Shown here in pieces: positions 8,585 to 16,986 of a stretch of DNA of 64,000 nucleotides (its first letter is position 1; every line of letters begins with the position of its first letter). Source of the DNA: Gluconacetobacter sacchari (GTDB lineage Bacteria > Pseudomonadota > Alphaproteobacteria > Acetobacterales > Acetobacteraceae). Where the stretch lies: the NCBI RefSeq assembly GCF_014174255.1, contig NZ_JABEQJ010000016.1:1-64000 (forward strand), written 5' to 3'. Both the position numbers and the translations under genes were made by a program. The notes beneath the pieces were generated by a model. The model made no database searches. It saw only the letters and a list, made by a program, of their open reading frames with translations, and was not told the origin of the DNA.

Positions 8585-9796
8585 ATGGGGCGTCTTTCCG
8601 CAACAACCGTGAAGGCCATCAGGGAGCCGGGTCGCTATGGCGACGGCGACGGGCTCTATCTCGTCATCAGCCCACGGGGTGGCAAATCCTGGGTCTGCCG
8701 GGTCCAGAAAAACGGCAAGCGGCGTGACATCGGCCTCGGCAGCGCCAAGAAGGTATCCTTGGCATTGGCGCGCGAACGAGCCGTCAAGGCGCGGATGCAG
8801 GTTGAAGTCGGCCTTGATCCCGTGGCCGAACGCCGCAAGGAGGCGGGCATCCCGTCCTTCCGTGAAGCCGCCCTTGAGGTCTACGCGCAGAACAAGGCGA
8901 CCTGGAAGAATAAGAAGCACCGGGCTCAATGGCTGACGACCCTTGAGACCTACGCATTCCCGTTGATCGGTGACGTCTCAATCGCCGATCTTGACGGTCA
9001 TCATGTTCGTGAAGCAATCGCCCCGATCTGGCTCAATAAGCCTGAGACCGCCCGCCGGGTTCGGCAGCGGATCAGCAACGTTACGGACTGGGCGATCGGC
9101 AAAGGCTACCGCACGCTTCCCCTGCCGCTGGCGGCAATGGATAAATCCCTTCCCAAGGCGAAGATTAAGACCGTTCATCACACAGCGTTGCCCTATGCCG
9201 AGGTGCCGGCCTTCCTCACTTATCTCCGGTCGGGAGATTCGATCGGGCGCCTGGCTCTGGCGGCTCTTATCCTGACGGCCACACGCTCTGGGGAGATCAG
9301 GAGCGCCACATGGGATGAAATCGACTTTGAGAACAAGCTCTGGACGATTCCCGCCGACCGGATGAAAGCAGGGCGGGAGCATGTCATCCCGCTCTCTTCG
9401 CAGATGTGTCACGTTTTCAAGCTTGCGCAAGGTTATCGCGAGGCACGAAGCCAGCTTGTGTTTCCTGGCCAGCGCGCGGGCAAGCCGTTGTCCGATATGA
9501 CGCTAACCAAGATTTGCCGGGACGCGCGAATCGCGGCGGTGCCTCATGGCTTTCGTTCATCGTTTCGCGATTGGGTCGCCGAGGAAACCCAGTTCGTTGG
9601 CGACATCGCCGAGATGGCGCTTGCCCATACGATCGGCAATAAGGTCGAAGCCGCCTATCGGCGTGGTAATCTTCTGGAAAAACGGCGTATTTTGATGGAA
9701 GCTTGGGGGGCGTATTGCTGGCCAGAAAAATGCCGAGACGAGGGGAATGAAAGCAGTCCGATTGAGCTTGCTCGCGGCCCAGAGAATCAATCCTGA
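8585..9796 (+). CDS. Tyrosine-type integrase, P4/DUF4102 family
   Basis: A 403-residue site-specific recombinase expected to integrate and excise the element at tRNA-Ser. The N-terminal arm-binding domain (DUF4102 type) contains GRYGDGDGLYLVISP and a KRRDIGLGSAKKVSLALAR segment. A SAM-like core-binding domain follows at about residues 95-190. The catalytic domain has the first Arg in TATRSGEIRSATW, then HGFRSSFRDW (His and second Arg), ALAHTIGNK (His) and the nucleophile Tyr in VEAAYRRG. I chose the ATG at 8585 because MGRLSATTVKAI is the usual family start; the frame can extend to 8516, but that part includes the inverted repeat. The next gene overlaps its 3' end by 50 bp. Confidence 0.93.
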   Translation: MGRLSATTVKAIREPGRYGDGDGLYLVISPRGGKSWVCRVQKNGKRRDIGLGSAKKVSLALARERAVKARMQVEVGLDPVAERRKEAGIPSFREAALEVYAQNKATWKNKKHRAQWLTTLETYAFPLIGDVSIADLDGHHVREAIAPIWLNKPETARRVRQRISNVTDWAIGKGYRTLPLPLAAMDKSLPKAKIKTVHHTALPYAEVPAFLTYLRSGDSIGRLALAALILTATRSGEIRSATWDEIDFENKLWTIPADRMKAGREHVIPLSSQMCHVFKLAQGYREARSQLVFPGQRAGKPLSDMTLTKICRDARIAAVPHGFRSSFRDWVAEETQFVGDIAEMALAHTIGNKVEAAYRRGNLLEKRRILMEAWGAYCWPEKCRDEGNESSPIELARGPENQS

Positions 9797-10709
9797 TAAT
9801 CTGGAAGGAGGCTATCAGTTAGTCGAGCAGGCGATTGTCGATCTGAAGAAAAAATCTGATCGGGCGTTCAGATTCTTCGTCGCTATATTTGTTGTATCTT
9901 TCATTATAAGCTTGGCATCTGGTATTCTTCTTTTTTCATTTATTTTTCATCATCCAAATTCTCCTGCCTATATCACGTATCTCATTTTATTTTTGAGCAG
10001 CTTTTTCGTGATGGTATTTTCCGCGACCGGCATCAGATGGTTTCAAACCAGAAAATTTTTGTTCGTCAAAACGCCCTACGATGTTGTGCTGCCCGCAGAA
10101 TTGGAGCGGCTCATGTCGGACCTGCGCAGCGGGCGGCTCTCCGCCTATACGAGCGCCGGCTACGGCAATACGATCCTCAGCGCCGTGCAGGCGCCCGATG
10201 GTGTCCTGCTGGATGGACGGATTTCGCCCGAGACTTTTTCCAACCGCTACTCCCCATTGCTCCTCTCCCGCCAGGCAAAATTCTGGGGGCTGTTCTGGCT
10301 CTCCTTCCGCAGGTCGTTCACCCGTCCGATCTATGTGGTGCCAGATACCATGCCTGACGGCGACGAGGCGCCGTGCCTCAACAATGATCCGCGCTTCCGC
10401 TGGCTGGTCAGCGGCACGATGCCGGAATTCATGACCAATCTCGACGCCTTTCTTCGCGAGAATATCTCTCCCGACGATCAGCCATGGTATCGGATCGCTT
10501 TTACCGTTGCTCGACGCGAAATGCGAAAAGGCGCTCAACACGGGGCTCTGGCTGCCGCGATCAAAGCCATCAAACAGGAACTTGCAGTAACTCTGGGCAG
10601 CGACCTCGGTCCGCAAGGTGGCGATTCGACCTCATCGCTCAAGGCACTTTTGAGTGGCAGGCAGGGGCGAAAAGATATCAAGGGATATTTCGACCCCAAT
10701 GACTCCTGA
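9747..10709 (+). CDS. Unrecognised membrane protein with two transmembrane segments
   Basis: A 320-residue protein with no family that I can name. Two hydrophobic helices at about residues 43-67 and 74-97, joined by a short loop, anchor it. The remaining two thirds are soluble and contain YTSAGYGNTILSAVQAPDG and several Trp/Arg-rich stretches. The start ATG lies inside the end of the integrase gene and follows a purine-rich GAGGGG. The overlap suggests co-transcription with the integrase. GC content drops over the membrane segment. It may serve maintenance or entry exclusion in the element, but nothing in the sequence proves a role. Confidence 0.65.
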   Translation: MKAVRLSLLAAQRINPDNLEGGYQLVEQAIVDLKKKSDRAFRFFVAIFVVSFIISLASGILLFSFIFHHPNSPAYITYLILFLSSFFVMVFSATGIRWFQTRKFLFVKTPYDVVLPAELERLMSDLRSGRLSAYTSAGYGNTILSAVQAPDGVLLDGRISPETFSNRYSPLLLSRQAKFWGLFWLSFRRSFTRPIYVVPDTMPDGDEAPCLNNDPRFRWLVSGTMPEFMTNLDAFLRENISPDDQPWYRIAFTVARREMRKGAQHGALAAAIKAIKQELAVTLGSDLGPQGGDSTSSLKALLSGRQGRKDIKGYFDPNDS

Positions 10710-10809
10710 TCAGTCCTTATCGCGTTGGATAACGTTGGCTAACAGGCTTTTTCCAGGGATTTGAAGCCGTTTAGCGTCGTCGGCACGCCATCAAACAGGA
10801 TGCCGTCCG

Positions 10810-11016
10810 ATGGACCAGAATGCCGCTTTCACCCTACTGCTGACGATCGACGATGTGATGCGCCTGACCGGTTATAAGAGTCGGTCGAGCATTTATCGCC
10901 TGGTGCGCCAGAAGCGCTGCCCGCCGCCCGTGGTGATCGGTGGTGGGCGCGTCCGCTGGCGCGCAGGCGAGATCGAACATTGGCTCCAGGGCCTCCCGAT
11001 CCAGACTTACATCTGA
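10810..11016 (+). CDS. AlpA-family helix-turn-helix regulator or excisionase
   Basis: A 68-residue MerR-like/AlpA winged-helix protein with the family pattern LTIDDVMRLTGYKSRSSIYR (recognition helix), then a PPPVVIGGGRVRWRAGEIEHWL wing and end helix (quoted only in part as motif). AlpA proteins in integrative elements activate integrase expression or act as excisionases that direct the integrase to excise. Its position between the integrase and the mobilization genes fits both. It stands 100 bp after the membrane protein gene and may have its own promoter. Confidence 0.82.
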   Translation: MDQNAAFTLLLTIDDVMRLTGYKSRSSIYRLVRQKRCPPPVVIGGGRVRWRAGEIEHWLQGLPIQTYI

Positions 11017-11132
11017 CCGCAGGGGCGGCGCGTCCCCCGCCATTTGGGGGCGGTCCACGCCGCGCCTGCTCCCGGACTTCCTCCGACAATCCCGTTTCAT
11101 CGTGTTTCGCGTGAGTCACGAAAGGACACCCC

Positions 11133-11642
11133 ATGCCCATCTTCCGCGCCATGCTGGACTGGCTTCGCCCCGGCAACCGGGTCACGCTGCGTTTTTACGT
11201 GCATCCCCGGATCGCCCGTGAAGCCCTCCCGCTGATCGACAAGCTGCTGTCCGATGACCCGGACGGCGAGACCTACCGCTGCACCATAGCTTTCTGGCGT
11301 CATACCCTGCGCCCGCCGCTTACGGTGTACCGGGGGGATGGTTCAACCTGCCGGATCGACGGCCCGTTGCAGGCTGCGGGACGCACCTATTTTCCATTGG
11401 GTGGCCTGATCGAAACGCCTGGCGTGACAGCCCACCTCACGCCCTTCGAAGCCCACGCGCTGGACATGCGCATCCGGGATGCGATCGAGCATGTCATCCG
11501 CGCCTGGACCGCCGAGCATGGGCTTTATGACCTGCCCCCCGTCGATCCCCATCTGGACCGCCGGACAGCGGATCGGGAGGCCATTTTCCAGATCGCGCAG
11601 TGGGCCGACCAGCATCGCCGGGAGGGTTCTGACCATGCGTGA
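11133..11642 (+). CDS. Unrecognised 169-residue protein of the mobilization region
   Basis: No recognised domain. The protein is soluble, begins MPIFRAMLDWLRPGNRVTLR, has a beta-rich centre with a short Cys/Arg stretch, and ends in helices with acidic and His residues (REAIFQIAQWADQHRREG). It lies between the AlpA regulator and the probable oriT/promoter region of the mob genes, on the same strand and with the same high GC. That argues for a part in element biology rather than defence cargo. Confidence 0.6.
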   Translation: MPIFRAMLDWLRPGNRVTLRFYVHPRIAREALPLIDKLLSDDPDGETYRCTIAFWRHTLRPPLTVYRGDGSTCRIDGPLQAAGRTYFPLGGLIETPGVTAHLTPFEAHALDMRIRDAIEHVIRAWTAEHGLYDLPPVDPHLDRRTADREAIFQIAQWADQHRREGSDHA

Positions 11643-11849
11643 CCCATGCCGGTTTTTCCATGCGAAGAGCAGCCCCGATGCTGCGCATCGGGCCACAGAA
11701 AGAGGAACACACCTCACGCACTGGCCTGCGGCGGTTTTCTGCCGTTTTTCGAGGGTGCGATCCGACACCAATTATTTTGGTAGCATCAAAAATGGCGGTT
11801 TTCCAACATTTTTCGCGCATGCGGATTGGGTGCGCCGGGATCACTGGCC
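11643..11849. other. Intergenic region before the mob genes; candidate oriT and promoter
   Basis: A 207-bp AT-richer gap directly before the mobilization genes. It holds small inverted repeats: AAAAATG at 11788-11794 paired with CATTTTT at 11807-11813, and ACCAA/TTGGT arms just upstream. MobF-type origins of transfer usually lie beside their relaxase genes and contain such repeats, so this is the most likely oriT site in the element. The nick site cannot be read from the sequence alone. Confidence 0.35.
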
Positions 11850-12215
11850 ATGAGCTACGTCCGGCATTCCATCCGCCTGCCGTTCGCGCTGGATCGAACG
11901 CTCCGGCAGCTTGCCGCCGGGCGCGAGATGACCCCGTATGCCCTGTTGCAGGACTGCGTCCGCATCGGCCTCGCCTCCATGACGCAGGAGGGCACGACGG
12001 GACCAATCTCCACCGAACTGGCGGAGGAACTGGGGCAGATCAGCGCGCGGATCGTCCATGTCGAGCGCCTGACCGAGCGCGCGCTGTACGTGTCCTGCGC
12101 CGCCTATGTCTTCGCCCGCGCCGCAGCACCCACCCGCATCGACGAGACCCGTCTCACCGACGACATCAATGCAGCCTTCCAGCGCCAGCTTGTCTTGGCG
12201 GGAGACGCCCCATGA
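11850..12215 (+). CDS. Mobilization accessory protein (MobC/TraJ-like, ribbon-helix-helix type)
   Basis: A 121-residue protein beginning MSYVRHSIRLPFALDRTLRQ. This has the look of a ribbon-helix-helix DNA-binding start, followed by long amphipathic helices (residues 45-100) able to form a coiled coil. Small proteins of this kind bind oriT and recruit the relaxase. Its stop overlaps the start of the coupling protein gene (ATGA), so the three mob genes form one translationally coupled operon. The frame can be read from 11826, but the ATG at 11850 gives a natural N-terminus. The role is inferred from fold pattern and position. Confidence 0.65.
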   Translation: MSYVRHSIRLPFALDRTLRQLAAGREMTPYALLQDCVRIGLASMTQEGTTGPISTELAEELGQISARIVHVERLTERALYVSCAAYVFARAAAPTRIDETRLTDDINAAFQRQLVLAGDAP

Positions 12216-14101
12216 CCAGTGATCTCGACCAGCAGGCGCATGCCCGCGCCCTGCGCGCCATCCGCCGCGCCCAGAGCGCCGCACGCTTTCGTGCTGGCTT
12301 CCTCGTGACCAGCCTCGGCCTGCTGGCCGGTGGCGGGCTGGTGGCGGTCGCCACCACCTCGCCGGAAGAACTGACCATAGCCGGACAGTTTCTTCTCGCC
12401 GAGGCCCAGCGTCCCATTATGGCCATCAGCCATCGGGACGTGCCGATGATCGTCATCCTTGATGGCCGACGCTATGACACCGGCGCTTACGCGCTGCTCG
12501 GCAGCGAAGACGTCCAGCATCGCGTCCTGACCCTGACCGAGCGCACTGGCCTGGGTGGTCTGCTCGGCATGGGGCTGGGCATCGGTGCCTTTGCCCTGAC
12601 CGAAGGTCGGCGGCGGCGTAAACGCGCACAGGAACTGGCCGACCGCACCATCGCCGGCAGTCGGGTCGTGTCCGAAGCCACGCTGGCGGCGGCCACGGAG
12701 AATACAGACGATCCCGCGCCCCTGCGGCTGGGCAGCGTCGCCTTGCCGCGCGCGATCGAGACGCGCCATCTGGCGATGATCGGCACCACGGGCGCAGGCA
12801 AGACCACCGCCCTGCGCCAGCTTCTCGACGTAATCGAAGCCCGTGGCGAGGCAGCGCTCGTTTATGACACGTCGGGAGATTTCGTCGCCCAGTATTACAA
12901 CCCCGTCCGGGGCGACATCCTGCTCAATCCTTTCGATGCGCGGGGCGTCTACTGGAACCCGTTCGACGAAATCCGCCATCCCGCCGACGCCGCGCGGATC
13001 GCCCGCTATCTGATCAGCGAGACGGGAGACCGGGACCGCGATGTCTGGCTGGAAACGGCCCGTATCCTCGTGGCCAACATCCTGCGTGAACTCTGGGAGG
13101 AAAAACGCGGCACACCGGCGCGACTGCTCGACACGCTGCAATATATGTCCAGCGCGGACATGGAGCGCTGGCTGGCCCATACCTCCTCGGCGCGAACCTT
13201 TGCCCAGGACGCCGAGCGCGCCACGGCCAGCGTGCTGTTCATGCTCGCTAAGGCCGCCAACCTGCTCATGTTCCTGCGTGCCGAACCGGCACAAGGCGGC
13301 GAAAGCTTTGCCTTTGCCCGCTTTTTCGCCGGGTTCGACAGCCACAAGGGCCGTCGCCCGTGGATTTTCGTGCCACGCAAGGAGGATCATTTCGAGGCCA
13401 TCAGGCCCTTGATGGCGCTCTGGCTGGAATGCGCGGCTTCAGCGACGCTTGGATTGCCGCCCTCCGACCGTCGCCGGATGTGGTTCCTGCTCGACGAGTT
13501 CCCGGACCTGCCGCGCGTGGACAACATGACCCGCCTGCTGCCGCAGGGGCGCAAGTTCGGCGCGGCCGTGATCCTGACCTTCCAGGCCATCGACCAGATG
13601 CGCAGCCGGTACGGAGAAAAGGACGCCGAAACGGTGCTGGGAAGCTGCAACACCAAGCTCTTCCTTCAACTCGCGGATATCGAGAGCCGGGACTGGGCAT
13701 CGAAGACGATCGGTCAGGCCGAGGTCGAAATCCAGACCCTTTCGGCCAATCTCGACCCCAAGACACGCAAGCCCCAGATCACGGTCGGCACACGACGCGA
13801 GGTCCGCCCGGCCGTGATGGAAAGTGCTTTGCGCCTGCCGCCCGGCTGGGCCTATCTCCTGTTGCCCGACGGACTGCCGGTGGCCCGCATCGCGCTCACC
13901 AACGCGCATATCATCGCGCGAGGCGCGGCCGGAACGCTGGCGTTCGAGCCGATCGGCCTGGATCAGACATTGTGGAAACAGACGCGGCCAGATGAGCCGA
14001 AGGCCGGAAAGGAGAAGAAGGAGGACAAACCCACCGGCGAGGCCCCGGCATCGAACCGCCCCGCCCGACGCAACCTGGCCTCCAAACCTGGTCCGGTCTG
14101 A
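12212..14101 (+). CDS. Type IV coupling protein (TraD/TrwB-like ATPase)
   Basis: A 629-residue inner-membrane ATPase that would carry the relaxase-DNA complex to a conjugation channel. Two N-terminal membrane segments (about residues 27-50 and 110-130) flank a periplasmic stretch. The P-loop GTTGAGKT is at residues 191-198, the Walker B is in WFLLDEFPDLPRV, and a late QAIDQMRSRYGEKDAETVLG segment is typical of the TraD/VirD4 ring. A basic, Lys-rich tail probably binds partners. The frame is open far upstream (to 11639), but only the ATG at 12212 is coupled to the previous gene. The stop overlaps the relaxase start. No secretion genes accompany it, so a foreign channel must be used. Confidence 0.9.
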   Translation: MTSDLDQQAHARALRAIRRAQSAARFRAGFLVTSLGLLAGGGLVAVATTSPEELTIAGQFLLAEAQRPIMAISHRDVPMIVILDGRRYDTGAYALLGSEDVQHRVLTLTERTGLGGLLGMGLGIGAFALTEGRRRRKRAQELADRTIAGSRVVSEATLAAATENTDDPAPLRLGSVALPRAIETRHLAMIGTTGAGKTTALRQLLDVIEARGEAALVYDTSGDFVAQYYNPVRGDILLNPFDARGVYWNPFDEIRHPADAARIARYLISETGDRDRDVWLETARILVANILRELWEEKRGTPARLLDTLQYMSSADMERWLAHTSSARTFAQDAERATASVLFMLAKAANLLMFLRAEPAQGGESFAFARFFAGFDSHKGRRPWIFVPRKEDHFEAIRPLMALWLECAASATLGLPPSDRRRMWFLLDEFPDLPRVDNMTRLLPQGRKFGAAVILTFQAIDQMRSRYGEKDAETVLGSCNTKLFLQLADIESRDWASKTIGQAEVEIQTLSANLDPKTRKPQITVGTRREVRPAVMESALRLPPGWAYLLLPDGLPVARIALTNAHIIARGAAGTLAFEPIGLDQTLWKQTRPDEPKAGKEKKEDKPTGEAPASNRPARRNLASKPGPV

Positions 14102-16875
14102 TGGTCGCCACCCTGTCGGCCCTGACCAACGCGGCCCAGGCGGCGAGCTACTACGAGGCCGACGATTATTACGCCGAGGGTGGCCTCGCCCCCTCCGAAT
14201 GGCAGGGCAAAGGGGCGGAGGCGCTGAAGTTGCAGGGCGCGGTCGAACACGACCAGTTCTCCCGGCTTCTGGAAGGCCGGGTCGCGGATCAGCAGCTTGG
14301 CGCGACGCGGGAGGGTGAAATCGCGCACCGGCCGGGCTGGGATTTGACCTTCAGCGCCCCAAAATCGGTGTCGATCCTGGCCGAGGTGGCGGGCGACCGC
14401 CGCCTGGTCGAGGCGCATGAGCGCGCGGTCAGGACCGCGCTGGGACTGGCCGAAACCCATTTCGCCGCAACGCGCATCCGGGAGGATGGAGCGGTCCGGC
14501 GTGAGACGACGGGGAATCTGGTCATCGCCACCTTTCGTCACGGCACGAGCCGCGCGCTCGATCCTCAGCTTCACAGCCATAACATCATTCTCAACATGAC
14601 CCAGGATGACAGCGGGCAATGGCGGAGCCTGGAACCCCGCGCCTTCTATCAATTGCAAAAGCAGTTGGGCGCGATCTACCGCCAGGAACTGGCGGGCGAA
14701 GTTCAGCACCTGGGCTACATGATCGACAGAGGGAAGGAGTCGAGCTTCGAGATCGCAGGCCTCGACGCGGCGACGCTGGAAGCGTTCAGCCAGCGATCCC
14801 AGGCGATTGAAGCGCATCTCAGCGAGCGCGGGACCAGCCGGGAAGAGGCGAGCGCCGCCGAGAAGCAGATGGCGGCACTCGATACCAGGCGGGCCAAGGA
14901 GGCCGTGCCTCATGCCGATCTGGTCCGGGAGTGGCGCGCGGTGGCGGACTCCGCCGGCTGGAACGAACAGGCCCGGCGCGAGATAGTCGCACGGGCCGAG
15001 GCGCGTGCCCGGACCCAGGCCACAGCCCAGGACGTGGAAAGCCCTTTCGCCCGCGAATGTGCCGCCGATCGGGCGGTCGCGCGGGGCGCGTCGATGCTTG
15101 GCGAACGGCAATCGGTCTTCGCGACAACCGCGCTGCACGAGGCGGCGGGGCGTTTCGCCTTCGGCGCGGTCGGCCATGCCGAGATCGGTGCCGCGATCGT
15201 GCGGGCGCAGAAAACCGGCGCGCTGGAAGCCCGCTCGTTCGTCGATCGCCGGGGTGCGGCCTTCGAGGGAATGACCACGGCCGCCAATATCGCGGACGAG
15301 GCTGCCTTGCTGCGCCTTGAAGAGAGTGGACGGAACCAGGTCGCACCGATCCTGGCACCTGTGGTCGCCGCGCGCGCCGTGGCCCAGGCGGAACGGCGCG
15401 CGGAATCACAGGGCCACGCATGGAACGAGGAGCAGCGCGCGGCGACCACGCAAATTCTTACCAGCCGCAACCGGATCATCGCCTTGCAGGGCGCGGCCGG
15501 CACGGCCAAGACCTCCACCGTGCTGGCAACCGTCGCGGAAGAAGCCCAGGCGCAGGGTCTTCGTGTCACGGCGCTGGCCCCGACCGCCTCGGCGGCCCAG
15601 GTGCTGGGCGACGCGCTTGGCAGTCGCGCCGACACGCTGGCGCGGCATCTTCTGGCACCCGGCAAACCGACCACCGCCGATCAGCTCTGGATCGTGGACG
15701 AGGCGTCGCTGGTGTCGGCACGCGACACCGCGAAGCTGCTGGCGCTGGCGGAAACCCATCGGGCGCGCGTGCTGCTGGTCGGCGACACGGCGCAACTTGG
15801 CTCAATCGAGGCCGGTGCCGCCTTCGGGCAGCTTCAGCAGGCGGGCATGGAGACCGCCCATCTCACCCGGATTCTGCGCCAGACCAACGAGCAGGCCCGT
15901 GCGGCGGTGGATGCCAGCCTTGCCGGCGATGCGAAGAAAGCCCTGGCGGCCCTTGATTCGGGCGGCGGGCATGTCGTCGAGCATGAGGGACGGGAAGCAC
16001 GGTTCGAGCAGATGGCGCGGGATTTCGCGGCGCTGGACGGAAAAGCCCGCAAGCGCACCCTGGTCATCGAGCCGTCGCGGGACGGGCGCGACATCCTGAC
16101 CGGAAAAATCCGCGAGCAACTGGCCGGGGCGGGTGCGCTGCGTGGGCCGACGATCGAAATGTCGCATCTCGTGGCCAGAGACATGACCCGCACCGAGGCG
16201 AAGGAGGCGAGCAGTTACGCGATCGGCGATGTCGTCCGCTTTACGAAGGATTATGCCGATAAGGGGGTCTCCCGCCGGGATGCCTATACCGTGGCCGGCA
16301 TCGACACGGAAAAGGCGGCCGTGATCCTGACGGCGCGTGACGGACGACGCATCGACTGGCGCTTGCGCCAATGGGGCGCCATGCAGTCCCAGGTATTCAC
16401 CGCCGAGCCGATCGAACTCCGTGCAGGTGATCGCGTGCAATTCACCCGCAATGATCGTGCAGCGGGGCGGGTCAACGGCCAGCAAGGGGAAGTGATCGGT
16501 GTCGATCCCCAGACGCGTGGCGTGACACTCCGCATGGCCAATCGCCGGATCGAGCATCTGACGCCGGACGACCCGCGCGACCGTCATATCGCCCATGGCT
16601 GGGTTGCCACGGCCTTTGCGGCGCAGGGGCGCACCGCCGATCGCGTCCTGGTCCATGCCGACAGCACGGTCAGCCAGCTTGTGGATCAGAAGAGTTTCTA
16701 TGTGGCTCTGTCCCGTGCCAGGGAGAGCGTTGCCGTTTATACCAATGACCGCGCCAAGCTCGTCACAGCTATTCAGGAGCGGTCAGGGCTGAAGCAGACC
16801 GCCCTTGCATCGGCGGCAGGCGATCAGATCGGGGACATTCAACGCAAGGCCGCAGCCAAAGGCATGGCCCTGTAA
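14101..16875 (+). CDS. MobF-family conjugative relaxase-helicase (TrwC/TraI-like)
   Basis: A 924-residue bifunctional protein that nicks oriT, stays covalently bound to the DNA and unwinds it. The TrwC relaxase domain has the paired tyrosines Y17-Y18 and Y23-Y24 and the three-His metal site with H147, H158 and H160 (QLHSHNIILN). The C-terminal superfamily 1 helicase has the P-loop GAAGTAKT near residue 465, WIVDEASLVS, GDTAQLGSI and a late SFYVALSRAR motif. In the P-loop, Ala stands where Gly usually precedes the Lys, a variant I believe is common in this relaxase group. It starts at the last base of the coupling protein gene. The length is typical of short MobF proteins. Confidence 0.93.
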   Translation: MVATLSALTNAAQAASYYEADDYYAEGGLAPSEWQGKGAEALKLQGAVEHDQFSRLLEGRVADQQLGATREGEIAHRPGWDLTFSAPKSVSILAEVAGDRRLVEAHERAVRTALGLAETHFAATRIREDGAVRRETTGNLVIATFRHGTSRALDPQLHSHNIILNMTQDDSGQWRSLEPRAFYQLQKQLGAIYRQELAGEVQHLGYMIDRGKESSFEIAGLDAATLEAFSQRSQAIEAHLSERGTSREEASAAEKQMAALDTRRAKEAVPHADLVREWRAVADSAGWNEQARREIVARAEARARTQATAQDVESPFARECAADRAVARGASMLGERQSVFATTALHEAAGRFAFGAVGHAEIGAAIVRAQKTGALEARSFVDRRGAAFEGMTTAANIADEAALLRLEESGRNQVAPILAPVVAARAVAQAERRAESQGHAWNEEQRAATTQILTSRNRIIALQGAAGTAKTSTVLATVAEEAQAQGLRVTALAPTASAAQVLGDALGSRADTLARHLLAPGKPTTADQLWIVDEASLVSARDTAKLLALAETHRARVLLVGDTAQLGSIEAGAAFGQLQQAGMETAHLTRILRQTNEQARAAVDASLAGDAKKALAALDSGGGHVVEHEGREARFEQMARDFAALDGKARKRTLVIEPSRDGRDILTGKIREQLAGAGALRGPTIEMSHLVARDMTRTEAKEASSYAIGDVVRFTKDYADKGVSRRDAYTVAGIDTEKAAVILTARDGRRIDWRLRQWGAMQSQVFTAEPIELRAGDRVQFTRNDRAAGRVNGQQGEVIGVDPQTRGVTLRMANRRIEHLTPDDPRDRHIAHGWVATAFAAQGRTADRVLVHADSTVSQLVDQKSFYVALSRARESVAVYTNDRAKLVTAIQERSGLKQTALASAAGDQIGDIQRKAAAKGMAL

Positions 16876-16986
16876 TCCAAATTTGTATAGCCTCGGGATA
16901 TGTAAAGTTTAGGGAGCAAGCATTCCGCGCCGTTCGGGGCATGGCGATGCTATCTTCTTGTTTGAGAACGGGATTAGGTAGAGGCG

